A stretch of DNA of 64,000 bases, taken from positions 13,355,652 through 13,419,651 of the forward strand of contig NC_132994.1 of assembly GCF_048564905.1 (NCBI RefSeq). The letters are read 5' to 3'. The stretch comes from Vicugna pacos (taxonomy: Eukaryota; Chordata; Mammalia; Artiodactyla; Camelidae). The translations under genes were made by a program, and so were the position numbers. Of the stretch, positions 49,254-62,065 are shown piece after piece; positions within the stretch are counted from its first letter, which is position 1; every line of letters starts with the position of its first letter. The notes under the pieces are model-generated. The model had not been told where the DNA came from and ran no database searches. It worked only from the letters and a program-made list of their open reading frames with translations.

Positions 49254-51114
49254 TCGTTTAATTTTAACTCTGTCATCAATCTGAGAGTGTGACCAACTAG
49301 TATAGTGTTATTCTCAGGTACCACTGTTGGCATAGTCTTTGAGATAAATGGTCATGTAGTCACTGTACCAACAGTCTCATCATCATCACAGATATGTGTG
49401 ATTGGATCAGTGAGTCCCTTTAATTGTCTAATCCTGATGGATACGATTTGATATGTGATGGCTGCTGAAAGGCATTTAAAGGCCATGAGAGGATACAATG
49501 CACTAGGGAGGTTGTTAATATGATGACTATAAGGAGAACAATAGCCAAGGATTGAAAAGTAACCCAGAGCAGACATTCCCTGGAGCTAAGATTTAAATAA
49601 GTCAAATGACTTATAATCAGATTCAGATTTCACATTTCTAAGTTGGAGGGCTAATATGGAATTGAATTTCAAATTTGTTCTCAGTTATTTATATAGCACA
49701 ACAATGTATTAGCAATCACATATCCTCATGATTACTTAGGATGACAGGAGGATGTTTTATTTCGAGGTGGTGATGCAGGTGAGTTTCCACCTACATTAGG
49801 CCTCTATATGATGGATGCAATCAGGTAGTGTAATAAGAAGAATTTTTATGGAAACCAAAGAAAAACAGAGGTTAATAGTTGGAGCAAAATATAAACTAAT
49901 TTTCTGAGTGTGGAGAGGAGCCACTTGAGAAAATTTCTAGATTTGAGTTCAGAGCATCTTTAAATGAAATACGGATGGCAGTTTCAGTGTAGTAGAGCTT
50001 CTAGGATTGCAGTTACAGTTTGACTGCCTTTGAAGGTGTCACAGAGTGTTCCAGTGAACTCTCTTGAGTGTTCTATATGGAAAAAGCATGAAGGTTGTCC
50101 ATACATGATCTGTTATGATTTCTCTGAAGTTTACAGGTAGATAATATTATCTCAAAGACAAGGAACAGGACTAGAACCTGATAATATGTATACTAAAGTT
50201 TTCTATTAAAAAATTTTTGCCTACATTTATGTATTTTTGTCTATATTTTGTAAAGGTATTATTATCGAAGATAATTATAGTGAGACTAATTTGTTTATGT
50301 AATAAATACAGTTTCATTAAATGTGGCCTGATTATTTACATAAAGTGGCAAGAACAGTGATTATCTGCATATTTTCCAATATAATACTTCAGTCAAAGCT
50401 TTGGTAATATCCAGGGATGTTTATTGGCTCCATAAAGCTAACCTTCCGCATTTAATATTGTCAAGTAATAATATAGAACTAGAATTCGAACTTTAAAAGT
50501 CTCTTTAGGCTGAGAAGCCAAGTTAAGGACTTGCCCAGTTGTGTCCTGTTACAAGGAGAACACATGATTTCTGAACTTATGTGAATACCTATATTGTCAT
50601 GAAAAATAAGAATATTTAGTAAGTATTTCTGAATTTTGGAGGGAACAGTTAGGGAGAAAAAGATAAGCATTTCAACCTTTGTTTGTAAAGGTATACTTCA
50701 CCAAATTGCTATAAGTTATAGATAACATAAAAGAAAGGAGAAAAGGAGTTTCTTTAAATCTGGAAAACAAAACATTAAAGCACCAACAATTCTTCAAACA
50801 AAGCCATAAAAATTATAACCATCTTCAGCAGTTCATTCAGCTCCATGTAAGTAATTCTTGTTTTTCTTGGATTAAGAGTTATGTGAATCAATCATTTTTT
50901 CCATTAGAGTCTTAAAGATTCTTACTGAATTTGGCATTTTGACCTTAAAGCTAACAGAAACCTGTGTTATAGAGTAATTGTCAGAGATTTTTCCATGAAG
51001 CTCCTTGAAGGTGAAACGTTTTCTCTTGTAGTTGATGGTAAATACTTTCAGAGGAGAATTAAGAATCAAACAGTAATTGTCTGTGAGTGACAAAAAATTA
51101 GAAATAGCTATGGT
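49254..51114 (-). other. 3' internal remnant of the provirus fossil
   Basis: This stretch lies between the inserted L1 and the 3' LTR. Most of it is unassigned. Near 49352-49605 a short minus-strand frame has a long hydrophobic span, which would fit an envelope membrane segment by position. The similarity is too weak to claim. Confidence 0.35.
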
Positions 51115-53276
51115 AAACCAGAGAAGGAGCCAGCCACTCCTACCACAATGCTCGCAGTAGTCAGCCTGCTACAACAGAAGGATACATGCAGCCCACGTAG
51201 GGAGCACCCGTAGAACATATTGCAATGGTGACCAGAGTATGATGCTGGGACACTTAGGATGTCTCCTAAAAAAGGTCACTTCTCCAAGGTTAGGAATCAC
51301 AACCAATCTGCCAGATACACAGGAATAAAAACAGCAAATTAGGCAAAATAAGGCAACAGAGGAACATGTTCCAAATGAAGGAACAAAATAAAATGCCAGA
51401 AGAACTAAAACTGAAGAGGAGACAGGCAATGACAAGGTAATCTTCTACAGGCAATCTTCAAGGTAATGATTGTAAAGATGAACAAAGAACTCAGAAGAAT
51501 GGATGATCACAGTAAGAAGTTTATCAAAGAATTTGAAGATATAAGGAAGGAGATCGGCAACTTTAAATAATCAGGGGCCACAGCAAAATATTGTAGTAGC
51601 CACAAACCAATCAAAATATAGGCAGTTTCCTTAATTGAAGTATAGTCAGATCTGGTTCTTTGAAAAGATAAACAAAATTGTAAACATTTAGTCAGGCTCA
51701 TTAGAAATTGGAGAGAATGAGAGAAAAAGAAAGAGAGAGACAGCACCCAAATCAACAAGATCAGAAATGAAAAAGGTGAAGTTAAAATCAACACCACAGA
51801 AATACAAAGAATCACAAGAGATTATGACAAACCACTATCTGCCAATAAAATGAACAACCAAGAAGAAATGGACAAATTTCTATAAGTGTAATAACTACCC
51901 AGACAGAACAAGGAAGAAATAGAAAATGCAAACAGGCTAACTACCAGTAATGAAATTGAATAACTAATAAAACTGAAAAAAAAAAGAAAGAAAAACAACA
52001 ACTTCCTAACAAACAACAGCCCAGGGCCAGAAAGCTTCCTGGGTGAATTCCACCTAAAGTTTAGAGAAGGGTTAGCACCTATTCTTCTCAACCTATTCCA
52101 AAAAATTGCAAAGGAAAGAACACTTCCAAATGTATTTTATGAGACCATAAAATCTGATACCAAAACTAGACAAAAATATCACAATAAAAGACAATTACAG
52201 GCCAATATCACTGATATAAATAGATGCAAAAATCCTCAACAAAATATTAGCAAACTTAATCCAACAATACATTAAAAAGATCATATGCCATGATCAAGTG
52301 AGGTTGATCATAGGGATGCAAGGATGGTTCAACAACCACAAATCAATGTGATATACCACCTTAACAAACTGAAGAATAAAATCATATGATTATCTCATAG
52401 ATGCATAAAAAGCTTTTGACAAAATTCAACATCCATTTATGATTTAAAAAAGCCTCTCTACAAAGTGAGTAGAGAGGGAAAATACTTCAGCATAGTAAGG
52501 CCATATATCATAAACTCACAAGTAACATCATGCTCAATGGTGAAAAGCTGGAAGCATTTCTTCAAAGATCAGGAACAAGACAAAAATGCTCATTTTGCCA
52601 TTTTTAGTCAACATAGTATAGAAATCCTAATCACAGCAATCAGACAAGAAAATGAAATAAAAGAAATCAAAATTGGAAAGAAAGAAGTAAAACTTTTACT
52701 GTTTGTAAATGATGCAATACTATAAATTGAAATTCCTAAAGACACCATCAGAAAACTAGCAGAGCTCATCAATGACCTGGGTAAAGGTGCAGGATACAAA
52801 ATTAATATACATAAATCTGTGTATGCATTTCTATACATTAACAATGAACTAGCAGAAAGAGAAATTAAGGAAACAATTCCATTTACAGTTGCATCAAAAA
52901 GAATAAAATACCTAGGAATAAAACTTATGTAAGGAAATAAAAGACCTCTATTCTGAAAACTATAAGAAACTATTGACAGAAATAAAAGACAACACAAACA
53001 AATGAAAAAACATATCATGTTCATGGATTGGAAGAATTGATATTCTTAAAAGAACCATACTACCCAAGGCAATCTACATATTCAATACGATCCCTATAAA
53101 AACACCAATGGCATTTTTCACATAACAAGAACACATAATTTTAAAATTTGTATGGAAACAGAAACTACCCCAAATAGTCAAAACAATCTTGAGAATAAAG
53201 AACAGAGCTGGAAGTAACATGCTCCCTGACTTAGATTTTACTACAAAGCTACCACAATCAAAAACACTATGGAACT

Positions 53277-53787
53277 TCGACAGATGACTGGATAAAGAAG
53301 TTGTGATATATTTACACAATAGAATACTACTCAACCATAAAAAATAATAAAATAATGCCATTTGCAGCAACATGGTTGGACCTCGAGAATGTCATTCTAA
53401 GTGAAGTAAGCCAGAAAGAGAAAGAAAAATGCCATATGATTGATCACTTATATGTGTAATCTAAAAAAAAATAAAAAAGACAAATGAACTTACTTATAAA
53501 ACAGAAACAGACTCACAGACATAGAAAACAAACCTATGGTTACTAGGTGGGGAACGGAGTGGGAAGGGAAAAACTGAGAGCTTGAGATTTGCAGATACTA
53601 GCTAATATATAAAGAATAGTTAAACAACAAGTTTATACTGTATAGCACAGGGAAATAGTCAATATCTTGTAGTAACTTATGGTGAAAGAGAATATGAAAA
53701 CAAACATATGTATATTCCTATATGACTGAAGTATTGTGCTGTACACCAGAAATTGACACATTTTAAATGGACTATATATATATGTAT
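53277..53787 (+). mobile_element. Younger 5'-truncated L1 nested in the L1
   Basis: About 510 bases of ORF2 end plus 3' UTR interrupt the host L1 ORF2. The flanks repeat a 14-base target, AACACTATGGAACT at 53263-53276 and AACAGTATGGAACT at 53788-53801, with one mismatch. Removing the insert restores the normal L1 order around that site. The 3' end is of the ccagaaattgacaca tail type, and its tail is now an AT-rich run at 53774-53786. Confidence 0.92.
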
Positions 53788-54801
53788 AACAGTATGGAAC
53801 TGAGACAAAAGCAGACACATAGATCAATGGAATAGAATATAGATCCCAGAAAAAACCCACACTTATGTGGTCAGGTCAATTAATCTGTAGCACAGGAGGC
53901 ACGAATAAACAATAGGGAAAAAGACAACCTCTTCAATAAATGGTATCAGCAGAACTGGACAGCCATATGCAAAGGAATCAAACTGGACTGCTCTCTCACA
54001 CTATATACACAAATAAACTCAAAGTGGATTAAAGACTTAAATGTAAATTTAGAAACCATAAACCTCCTACAAGATAACATAGGCAAAACACTCTTTGATA
54101 TAAATTGTAACAATATCTTTTTGGATCTGTCTCCTAAGGTAAAGGAAACAAAGACAAAAGTGAACACATGGGACCTAATTAAACTTAAATCTGTTGTGCA
54201 GCAAAGGAAACCACTGACAAAAATAAAAAGACAATCAGCTGAATGGGAGAAAATATTTGCAAGTGCAATGATCAATAAGGGGTTAGTATCCAACTTATAT
54301 GAACAGTTCATACAACTCAACGTCAAAAAACAACTCAATTAAAAAGTAGGCAGATGACCTGAACAGACATTTTTCCAAAGAAGACATACAAATGGCTAAC
54401 AGGCACATGAAAAAATTCTCAACATCATTAATCATCAGAGAAATGCATATCAAAACCACAATGGGATACCACCTCACATCTGTCAGAATGGCTATCATTA
54501 AAATAAGCACAAATAACAGAAGTTGGACAGGATGTAGGGAAAGGGGAATCCTCCTACACTATTGTTGGAAATGTACATTGGTGCAGCCACTATTGAAAAC
54601 AGTATAGAAGTCATCAAATAACAAAAAATAGAACTACTATATGATCCAGCAATTCCACCCTTGAGGATATATCTGAAGAAAACCAAAACACTAATTCCAA
54701 AAGATACATGCACCCCAATGTTCAAAGACGCATTATTTGCAATAGGCAAGATATGGAAGCAGCCTGTCTATCAACAGATGAATAAATAAAAAAGATGTCA
54801 T

Positions 54802-54845
<44 letters not shown>
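54802..54845. repeat. Compound (TA)n(CA)n microsatellite
   Basis: A TA run passes into a CA run, inside the ORF2 end of the L1. It probably expanded from the tatacaatgg-type L1 segment. Confidence 0.95.
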
Positions 54846-55274
54846 TGCCCATGCACACAATGGAATACAACTCAGCTATAAAAATAAAGTTATGCTTACT
54901 GAAATAGGTCAGACAGAAATACAAATACTGTATGTCATCACTTATATATGGAATCTAGAAAATAAAACAAACTAGTAAATATAACAAAAAAGAAACAGAC
55001 TCAACCAAATATAGAAAACAAACTAGTGGTTACTAGTGTGGAGAGGAGAAGGGGAGGAGCAAGATAGAAGTAGGGGATTAAGAGATACAAACTACTATGT
55101 ATAAAATAAATGAGCTACAAGGATATATTTTACAGCACACGGAAATATAGCTCATATTTTATAATAACTATAAATGAAGTATAATCTTTAAATTTTTTGA
55201 ATCACTATGTTGCTCACCTGAAACTAACATAATATTGTAAATGAACTATATCTCAATTTTTTTAAGTGCAAAAT

Positions 55275-57434
55275 ACTTGATTAAAAAGGACTGAAATCAC
55301 AAGTCTCTGTGAAACGACCCCTTAGTTATCTACTAAACCAAATTGACAAAAGATTTCAAAGGCAAATACAGAAAGTTACATAGTTGTATATGTTTTTATA
55401 TTAGTTTTTCTCAGCAATCAGAGACCTGTAAAGACAACATGAAACACAGGAAATATTTTGATGAAACACATAATCTTTGTTTCCTAGGAAGATTATTAAA
55501 GGTAAAGAAAAAATGTATAATCTTTTAACAAGTGCAGACTACTAGTCGAAGAAATTTCGTGATTTTAACAGAGGTAAAATTAAACTCTAGTTTTATAGCA
55601 GTACATTATTGAGCTTATTAAAAAAAACTCATAAATAAATCTATTCAATTTTTGCTAGCTTTGACCTCACAACATAAAATTTCTTTTCCATAAACCTTCT
55701 GCAATTTTTCATATCTATTTAGGTTTTGTCTTATTGTTTTGCTTTTTGTTATTCTGGAACAACCGATTATTTTATTTTAGAACAAAATTAATGCTTTTTT
55801 TCTTAATAAAAACATGCCATATATTCCTTGCATAGTCTTCACACAAAAACACACATCCAAATTTTTCCATACTTTTTATACAGTTTCTCTTCACTCTTAT
55901 TGTTTCTAGTAATTTTATTTTTACATAATGATTATAAATTTAAACTAATAGTAATCCTTATTTTCCAGTGAAAACTATGAAGTAAGAAATTGTGAACTGT
56001 CTATCATTTATCAGTATCCCATAGTAGATTAGTAAATTTATAAATATATAGTTATAAAAAATAAAATTTTAGAGATACATTTTATAGTACAATTTTAATG
56101 TGGCAAAAGATGTAATCTTTAAATTAAGAAGCCAGAAGTAGAAATCTTAGGTAAAAAATTAAGTTAGAAGTAGATAATCTGACGTTTAGCAATTAATGTC
56201 TATGTATCATCTAATTTGGAAATGAACTAGATATTCAATGAATATCCATTATTTAGTTTAACTTAGTATAAATTTTCTTATTTTCACCTATTAAAATTAT
56301 TGTTTTTAATAATTATACTTGGGTTAGGCATTAAACAGTTAATCATCATTTTAAGTTATTTATCTTGTTGACAGATTTTGTAACACAGAGACAGTATGAG
56401 CTTATTTGACTAAAGGTAGGTATAAATAGTTGTATGTTTGCATTATATTGAATGTTGCCAACTCCAAAGACATGCCTGTTTTTATTAAAGTAACGAACTT
56501 AAGCTAGTTTTTACTTATCAAAGATTATTCAAGATCATGTGAATTTGAAAAACATTTGTGTTTGCTCTATATTTCTGAGAGTTTTAGGAATAATTAAGTG
56601 CCTATTTTCAAGACAATTAAATAGAGCTCTTTTAAAAATAGGACATATACGTCAATTATATACTGACATAAATATATGTAAATATACAGATAGACACAAA
56701 TAGAGACCTTACAGCTTTCATTTTTAAATTTTAGTCATGTTTCAGCTACAATAACACAAATCCCTAAAAGATCAGCATGATCCAAATTGTGTTTCTGACA
56801 AATGAACTAAGGTTACCTGTTCAAATGGTGAAAGTTTTTTACTTATGCGCTGTAAAGATTCTTTCATATTAGCTATTTTTTGAATCATTTTGTCTTTTAG
56901 GAGCTTCTGCATACCAAACAAAGAATGCATTCCATTATCTCTCAGAGTTTTGGGATTCTCTCTTTTCAAGGCTACCCCTTATTGTGGGCTATGTGATCTA
57001 AGTTAAAGTTTCCCCAAAATGGCCACTACAATTTCAAACTATCCAAAAGTTCATGCATTTTGGAAAACGGCACAATATCCTGGTCCATAGAGGGAATTTT
57101 TGAGAGAGGTTAGAGTTTTGGACCATGTGGAACCTATTTTTGCCTTTATATTTAAAATAGCAAATATATGGGAGCCCAGTAATTTTATTGCCACCCTGAA
57201 ACCAGAATACTGAGTTCTTTCCTCTTATGGACAGAAGGATGACTTACTAAGAAGCTTCAACTAACAAAACACAGGTATGCACAAGCTCAGAGCAAAAAGT
57301 TCAGAGCTTAGGTCCAATGGAAACTTATCCTAGAACTCTTGAGATTTGTGAGAAAGCAGCGAGTGCAGTGGGCTTTGTGGGTACCAGCAAATCGCTGTAC
57401 GCCAACCCCAGCGTCATTGAGGGAGGGCTCCTCT
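55275..57434 (-). other. 5' internal remnant of the provirus fossil
   Basis: The part nearest the primer site (about 57000-57434) looks like retroviral leader. 56772-56969 has a minus-strand frame that could be a gag remnant, but this is unsure. 55275-56760 is AT-rich and I cannot assign it. It may be decayed internal sequence or host DNA. Confidence 0.4.
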
Positions 57435-57454
57435 GGATCCCACTTCTGACACCA
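57435..57454 (-). promoter_or_regulatory. Primer binding site, tRNA-Leu type
   Basis: On the plus strand these 20 bases agree with the 3' end of vertebrate tRNA-Leu including CCA, with one difference. On the minus strand that is a reverse-transcription primer site, placed directly after an LTR as in a provirus. Confidence 0.82.
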
Positions 57455-57895
57455 GAAACTATCAAAAATCCAGAAACAGTAAAAATTAGAAGCCAGATCA
57501 GTAAAATAGTACTAGTAAGAGTTTACTGTACACATAAGAACAGTTCATGAACAGGAGTCTTCAGAGCAAAATTGCAATGAAGTTCAGAGGCATGACACTG
57601 CAGGATGACTTATAAAGTAAAACTGAGAAAGTTGTTCAACTTTTACAATAATTGGTTATTAAAATGGAAGTTACCAGATGGCAGAGGATTGACTAAAAGT
57701 GATTTACCTTATGCCATTTTATGAAAATGAGTTGTTTCTTTTGTGATTATCAGAGGAGTACATTTACAAGAATAACCTAAGTTAAGCTGCACTTGTGTTC
57801 ATGACTTAAGTCATATTTAGTTTTGTTTACAGGGCTTAAAAGATTTCGTCTTGGGAGATTTTCAAACCTAGTCTCTGTTTTATTTTATTTTAACA
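57455..57895 (-). repeat. 5' LTR of the provirus fossil
   Basis: This is a 440-base repeat that aligns end to end with 48811-49253 in the same orientation. It begins on the minus strand with tgtta. It is followed on its left directly by the primer binding site, which fixes it as the 5' LTR. Confidence 0.8.
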
Positions 57896-58370
57896 CTATT
57901 ATGGAATCTAAGTGTTTTGTTAAGTTTCAAAATATTTCAGTAATGATGGTTTTAAATATCTCCTTGTAACAAATAGGAATCCTGGTCTTTAAATGATCTT
58001 TTTCAAACAGAAGTATAATTCTTCAAATTCAAGCTCAAGCCTGAAAGAAGAAATAGAATATAGTAAAGATTTCTAATAGGCTCAACATTCTAACAATTGA
58101 TAACAGATGAAATCATTATCTTTTAATTCTGCTTGGGAAATGAGAATTATCTACCCAAATAGGTATCCATATAACTAAAATTGAAAAATATTTGAAGAAC
58201 TTAGGGGGAAAAAAAAGGAATCACTTGGTACGTAACTCTTAATCAATATTTGTTCAATCACCAAATTTATCCTCAGAGTACAAATGTGTATGACTGCTTT
58301 GATTAAATTACTATAAATTATGTTAAGTGTATTCAGAATTAGTATAATTCTTTTTTCTTGAGGTGGTATA
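57896..58370. other. No identifiable feature
   Basis: Unassigned sequence to the right of the 5' LTR. Confidence 0.5.
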
Positions 58371-58374
58371 TCAA

Positions 58375-58605
58375 AGTGGAGAAGAACACAGACTTTGGAG
58401 GGTAAAAGTTCCTTGATTCAGTTACTCCCCCAGTTCTTATTAGCTAATCATAAACTGTTTAATCTCTCTAAACCTCAGTTTCTGCTTCTGAAAAATGAAG
58501 ATTATAGCACCTACCTTTTTGGGTGAGGTCAAATATGACAGTGAATTAAAGCATTTAACACAGTAGTGGCTATGTAGTACCTGTTAAATGTTGCTATGTT
58601 CCCCA
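58375..58605 (+). mobile_element. MIR SINE, nearly full length
   Basis: The full order of MIR is visible: acacagactttggagggtaa, ctaatcataaactgtttaat, ctctctaaacctcagtttct, gaaaaatgaagattatagca, cctacctttttgggtgaggt, gcatttaacacagtagtggc, ctatgtagtacctgttaaat. Confidence 0.88.
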
Positions 58606-61285
58606 GCGGTTTTAAATGGTATTCAAATAAACAATAAAATGTAAATTTATCACAATATCAAAGTACTGTTAAACAATTACAGAAGAAATTCAAGATTTTT
58701 CTTGACAAAGAATGAATGATGCTGCATGATGTTGCCTTTTTTATTGTTAACAAATCAAATTTGGCTTGCTTTACACATACTGAATTCCAGGGCCCCTTCT
58801 AGGGTACTTGGGCCCAGAATCACATGCCTGAATTGCTGAAGGGAGCTTAAGTCAGATAAGAAAATCCTTGCTCAGAGGCAGGGCAGGTCCAGTGATTTCT
58901 AGGACCTAGACTGAAGAAAAGTGCCAAGTGAAATTAATTTTACAGATGATATTGATGGGCATGGACAGCTAGAACGTCCTTGCAGAGGGGTAGGCAGCGT
59001 GAGTCATTATTCTCAGTGAGCGACCTTTATTGTGAAGGTGGACAGCAGGTGTGATAATCATGGAAATGACAGAGAAGGATGATTCATTGCATTTTAATTT
59101 ACATTACTTTTAGTGGGTAGGAATGTTCCAATTCAAAAGGGAGACAAAAGGCTCTGTTTGTCTTTGGCATCTCCTTTTGTTTGTTTTTGACCCTGCTTAT
59201 CTCCCAAATTAGATAAAGTAACAGAAATAGAGGTAAGATGCATAGAGAAAATGAGATAAGAGAAAACCCTGTGAAAATTCTGCCTGAGTAGGATGGGAAA
59301 GCTGCCCTGGCTGGATGGAGTGTGATCCAACTGTCACAAACTGAACAGAAGAAGAACCAGGATGCATAATAGCTATTTTTTTTTTTTATTTCAGAAAGCT
59401 GTGGCTGCATTTTTTTTTTCTTTTTCAACTTAAAGAACTAGTAAGTTAGGAGTTTTTCAAAATATTTGAGAGTTTTCTATCACCTAGAAAATCAACTAAG
59501 ACTTTCAATCTCTTCCTAGGCAAGTAAGACTTGAGATAGTTAGTTTTCCCCTTTCAACATGTTACCTTACTTTTGTTAAAGAATCTTAAAGACTTTATTA
59601 GCTAAAAATGAGGAAGGAACTGAACAGTGAGTAATAATGTGGCACAATATTATGCAGAAAGACTGTACTATCTGGGAAACAAGAGAATTAAACTGTACTA
59701 CCCTCTCTGATACAGCACAAGCATAGAGTAGGCTAACATTAGTAACTAAACAGCAGAGGGCCGTTGTTTCCTGGACCAAAAATACAAATATTCTGCGCTT
59801 TTAATCAGCTCACATAATTGAGTGTTACCAGTCTTTGGAAATCTACAACAAAAAGAAGCTCTTGCTCAGTTTTCGTAGTGAACATTTTAGGAAAAAGATA
59901 GAAATACATTAGCTTTTTCCTCCAAGAGACAAAAGTGTTGTCCTTATAAATAAACAAGCAAACAAGCAAACAAGCAAAGAAACAAATGCCTGGCTTAGTT
60001 GTGACTGTTTAGTTCTCCCTGATACACATTCTCTCCCAGCAGCCTCGTAGTTCGTCGCAACTAAAACAGTTTGAAATGGTTTGCTCTCATTGTCATCATT
60101 TGACCCTTGTTTCTGAACTCAGTCCAGCATTTTTCTTATCACTGCATGAGGCACCATAAATTATGGTTCCAGGAACACTTCATTGACCTGTTTGGAGAGA
60201 CTATTTAAGGGGAGTGAGTGAGGGGTTTTGGCACCAGCAACTTGTTATGTTATGACTCAGTATATAGGAACTATAAAAGATTGCTTCTCTCCCTATGGTT
60301 TAAAAAGGAGCTCAAAGCCCATGTTAGAAACCTTCCTGCTGCTGAAGAATGGAGAGATTCCCAGAATGCAGGGGGAAAAAAAAAAGACAAATAGACTTAT
60401 GAATAAAAGTTGGTCTCAAATTTCTAGAATTAAGGGATTTTCTTATTGAGTTACTGCTGCAATGCAGTGTCCCACAAACTAGACACCACATAAATATATT
60501 TCCAAAAGTTTCCTGAGAATAGAATTCAAGAAGAAATTCATCCCAAAGTAAAGCTACCAGCTCATGTATTCTTCCAATTTCTGTGCTATATTCATCAAAT
60601 ACCCATTTCTAAGATAGCAACACATGCTTACTTGCCAGGACAGCACGGGACATGAATCTATGAATAGAAATAAAACATGATTTATAATAAATCATGTTAG
60701 CTGAATATATATTCAATTGATTTTTAATTTTCAAAAAATTTTTAAACAATTTTGGGAATTAATAATGTAGTTTAAGGATTCTAAATATAATCAATTCTAC
60801 TAATAGCCCTAGTAAATTTTTGCATCAGTTTTAAAGTTCCAGGTTAAAGAGAATATTGAGTGAAGTGAAACCTATCCTGGACAATCCAGGAATAAGCCAG
60901 GAAGTAAAAGAAAAGAAGATTACAATTAGAATATGGGCAACTCCATCCTTCTTTCATTTTCCAACTTTAATATGTGATACTTCTTCCTCTTTAAGGATTT
61001 CTTAGTTAACATAATTTCAAAATATTAGAGACATTGTTTGAGAAAGAGTTAAATCTACATTTTAAAATTATCTTTTCTTCTTAATTTTTTCAATAGGAAA
61101 TGAAATGCTCTTCACCTAGCATGTTTATTCATTTATTTAATTCTTTAAATATAAAATTAAGGGAGCGGAACATTTTGCCAAATTCAGAGCAAAAATGACA
61201 ATGAGCCATTTTCCCTGTTTCCTATCAATATTTGAGAGGAATTGATGGTAATTAAATCTAACAAAAATTTTGTTGTCATTTTTAA
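58606..61285. other. Mostly unassigned; one AAAC/AAGC simple repeat
   Basis: No gene is recognised. A short repeat built on aaacaagc units lies at about 59947-59984. The 109-codon minus frame at 59099-59428 starts in an A/T run and has no domain I recognise. Confidence 0.5.
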
Positions 61286-61289
61286 ATTG

Positions 61290-61483
61290 AACTTATCATT
61301 TTGAGATAGTTATAGATTCACTTCTAGTTGTAAGAAGTAATACAAGGAGATGCTTTGAATCCTTTACCCAGTTTTCACCAATGGCAACATCTTGCAAAAC
61401 TGTAGTATAATATTATAACCAGAATATTGACATTGATGTAATCCACAGGTTTTACTCATTTTCCCCAGTTTTACTTGCACTAA

Positions 61484-61514
<31 letters not shown>

Positions 61515-61810
61515 TTATACTCAGTTCTGTGCAATTTTACCACATATTTAAATCTGTGTATCTACCACAACAGTCAAAATACAGGGTAATTCCATCAGCA
61601 CATGGATTCCTGATTGTGTCTTTTTATTATCAAGCCCTTCACTACCTGCCATCCTCCCTAATTCCTGGTAATCACTAGTCTGTTCTCCATTTCTATAACG
61701 TTGTCATTTCTAGAATGTTACGTAAATAGAATCATTACAGTATGTGTAAGGATGACTTTTTTTCACTTTGCATAATTCCCTTGAGACTCATCCAGGTTAT
61801 GTGTACTACT
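61290..61810 (-). mobile_element. L1M 3' region, antisense, with (GT)n
   Basis: Reversed L1M 3' region: gagatagttatagattcact, caatggcaacatcttgcaaa, cagaatattgacattgatgt, then a (GT)n run at 61488-61514, then ctgtgtatctaccacaacag, ctgttctccatttctataac and cataattcccttgagactca. GT runs at this place are common in this L1M group. Confidence 0.85.
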
Positions 61811-61902
61811 AATAAAATTTAAAATGTTAATAAGACAAATACAATCATAATCTTAATCTAGTTTTAGAATCACTAACTTATTTTTCCTTTTTTGAATGGT
61901 CT

Positions 61903-62065
61903 AGTTTAGTGCTTCTCAATCACCTAGAGGCTCATTAAACTAAAACACAGCTTTCTGGACCTGCCCCTAGAGCTTCTAACAAAGTAGTATAAAGAGGGCC
62001 TGAGAATGCCCTTGTCTGAAAACTCTTCAGTAAGGCTGATGCTGCTGACTCCATATTAAATAGCA
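61903..62065 (+). mobile_element. MER5A, hAT-Charlie DNA transposon remnant
   Basis: The blocks gtgcttctcaatcacctaga, ggctcattaaactaaaacac, ctgcccctagagcttctaac, gggcctgagaatgccc and ggctgatgctgctgact follow MER5A in order. MER5A is a short non-autonomous hAT element of early placental age. The terminal inverted repeats are not clear. Confidence 0.82.

Larger units (their letters stand above)
51115..55265 (+). mobile_element. L1, internally deleted, inside the provirus
   Basis: A sense L1. Leader and the start of ORF1 lie at about 51130-51555, with ccaaatgaaggaacaaaata and gtgaccagagtatgatgctg. The sequence then jumps near 51560-51640 into ORF2 beyond the endonuclease, so most of ORF1 and the endonuclease are missing. 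The reverse-transcriptase part follows, including the frame at 52465-52725 where the catalytic motif reads FVND (52702-52713) in place of FADD. After the nested L1, ORF2 resumes at 53788 and runs through 54121-54342 (WDLIKLK, EWEKIFA) to a 3' UTR ending at about 55265 with the cctgaaactaacataatatt tail. It is dead. Confidence 0.88.
48811..57895 (-). mobile_element. Provirus fossil, tRNA-Leu primer type, antisense, hosting L1s
   Basis: This is an old endogenous retrovirus-like element in antisense. Its parts are a 5' LTR (57455-57895), a primer binding site of tRNA-Leu type (57435-57454), internal remnants (about 55270-57434 and 49254-51114) and a 3' LTR (48811-49253). Both LTRs read the same way and align along their length. 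A 4.1 kb L1 sits in the middle. The internal part is short for a complete element and holds no long frame. It is broken many times over. The tRNA-Leu primer type suggests the ERVL group. The divergence of the two LTRs by eye suggests tens of millions of years. Confidence 0.7.

Noticed and set aside
49352-49605. Envelope membrane segment in the provirus fossil
   Set aside because: The hydrophobic span and position fit, but hydrophobic chance frames are common in AT-rich DNA and no specific motif was seen. Kept only as a weak remark.
48811-57895. Two independent solo LTRs instead of one provirus
   Set aside because: The primer site directly inside the right LTR and the shared orientation favour one element, although independent insertion is not fully excluded.
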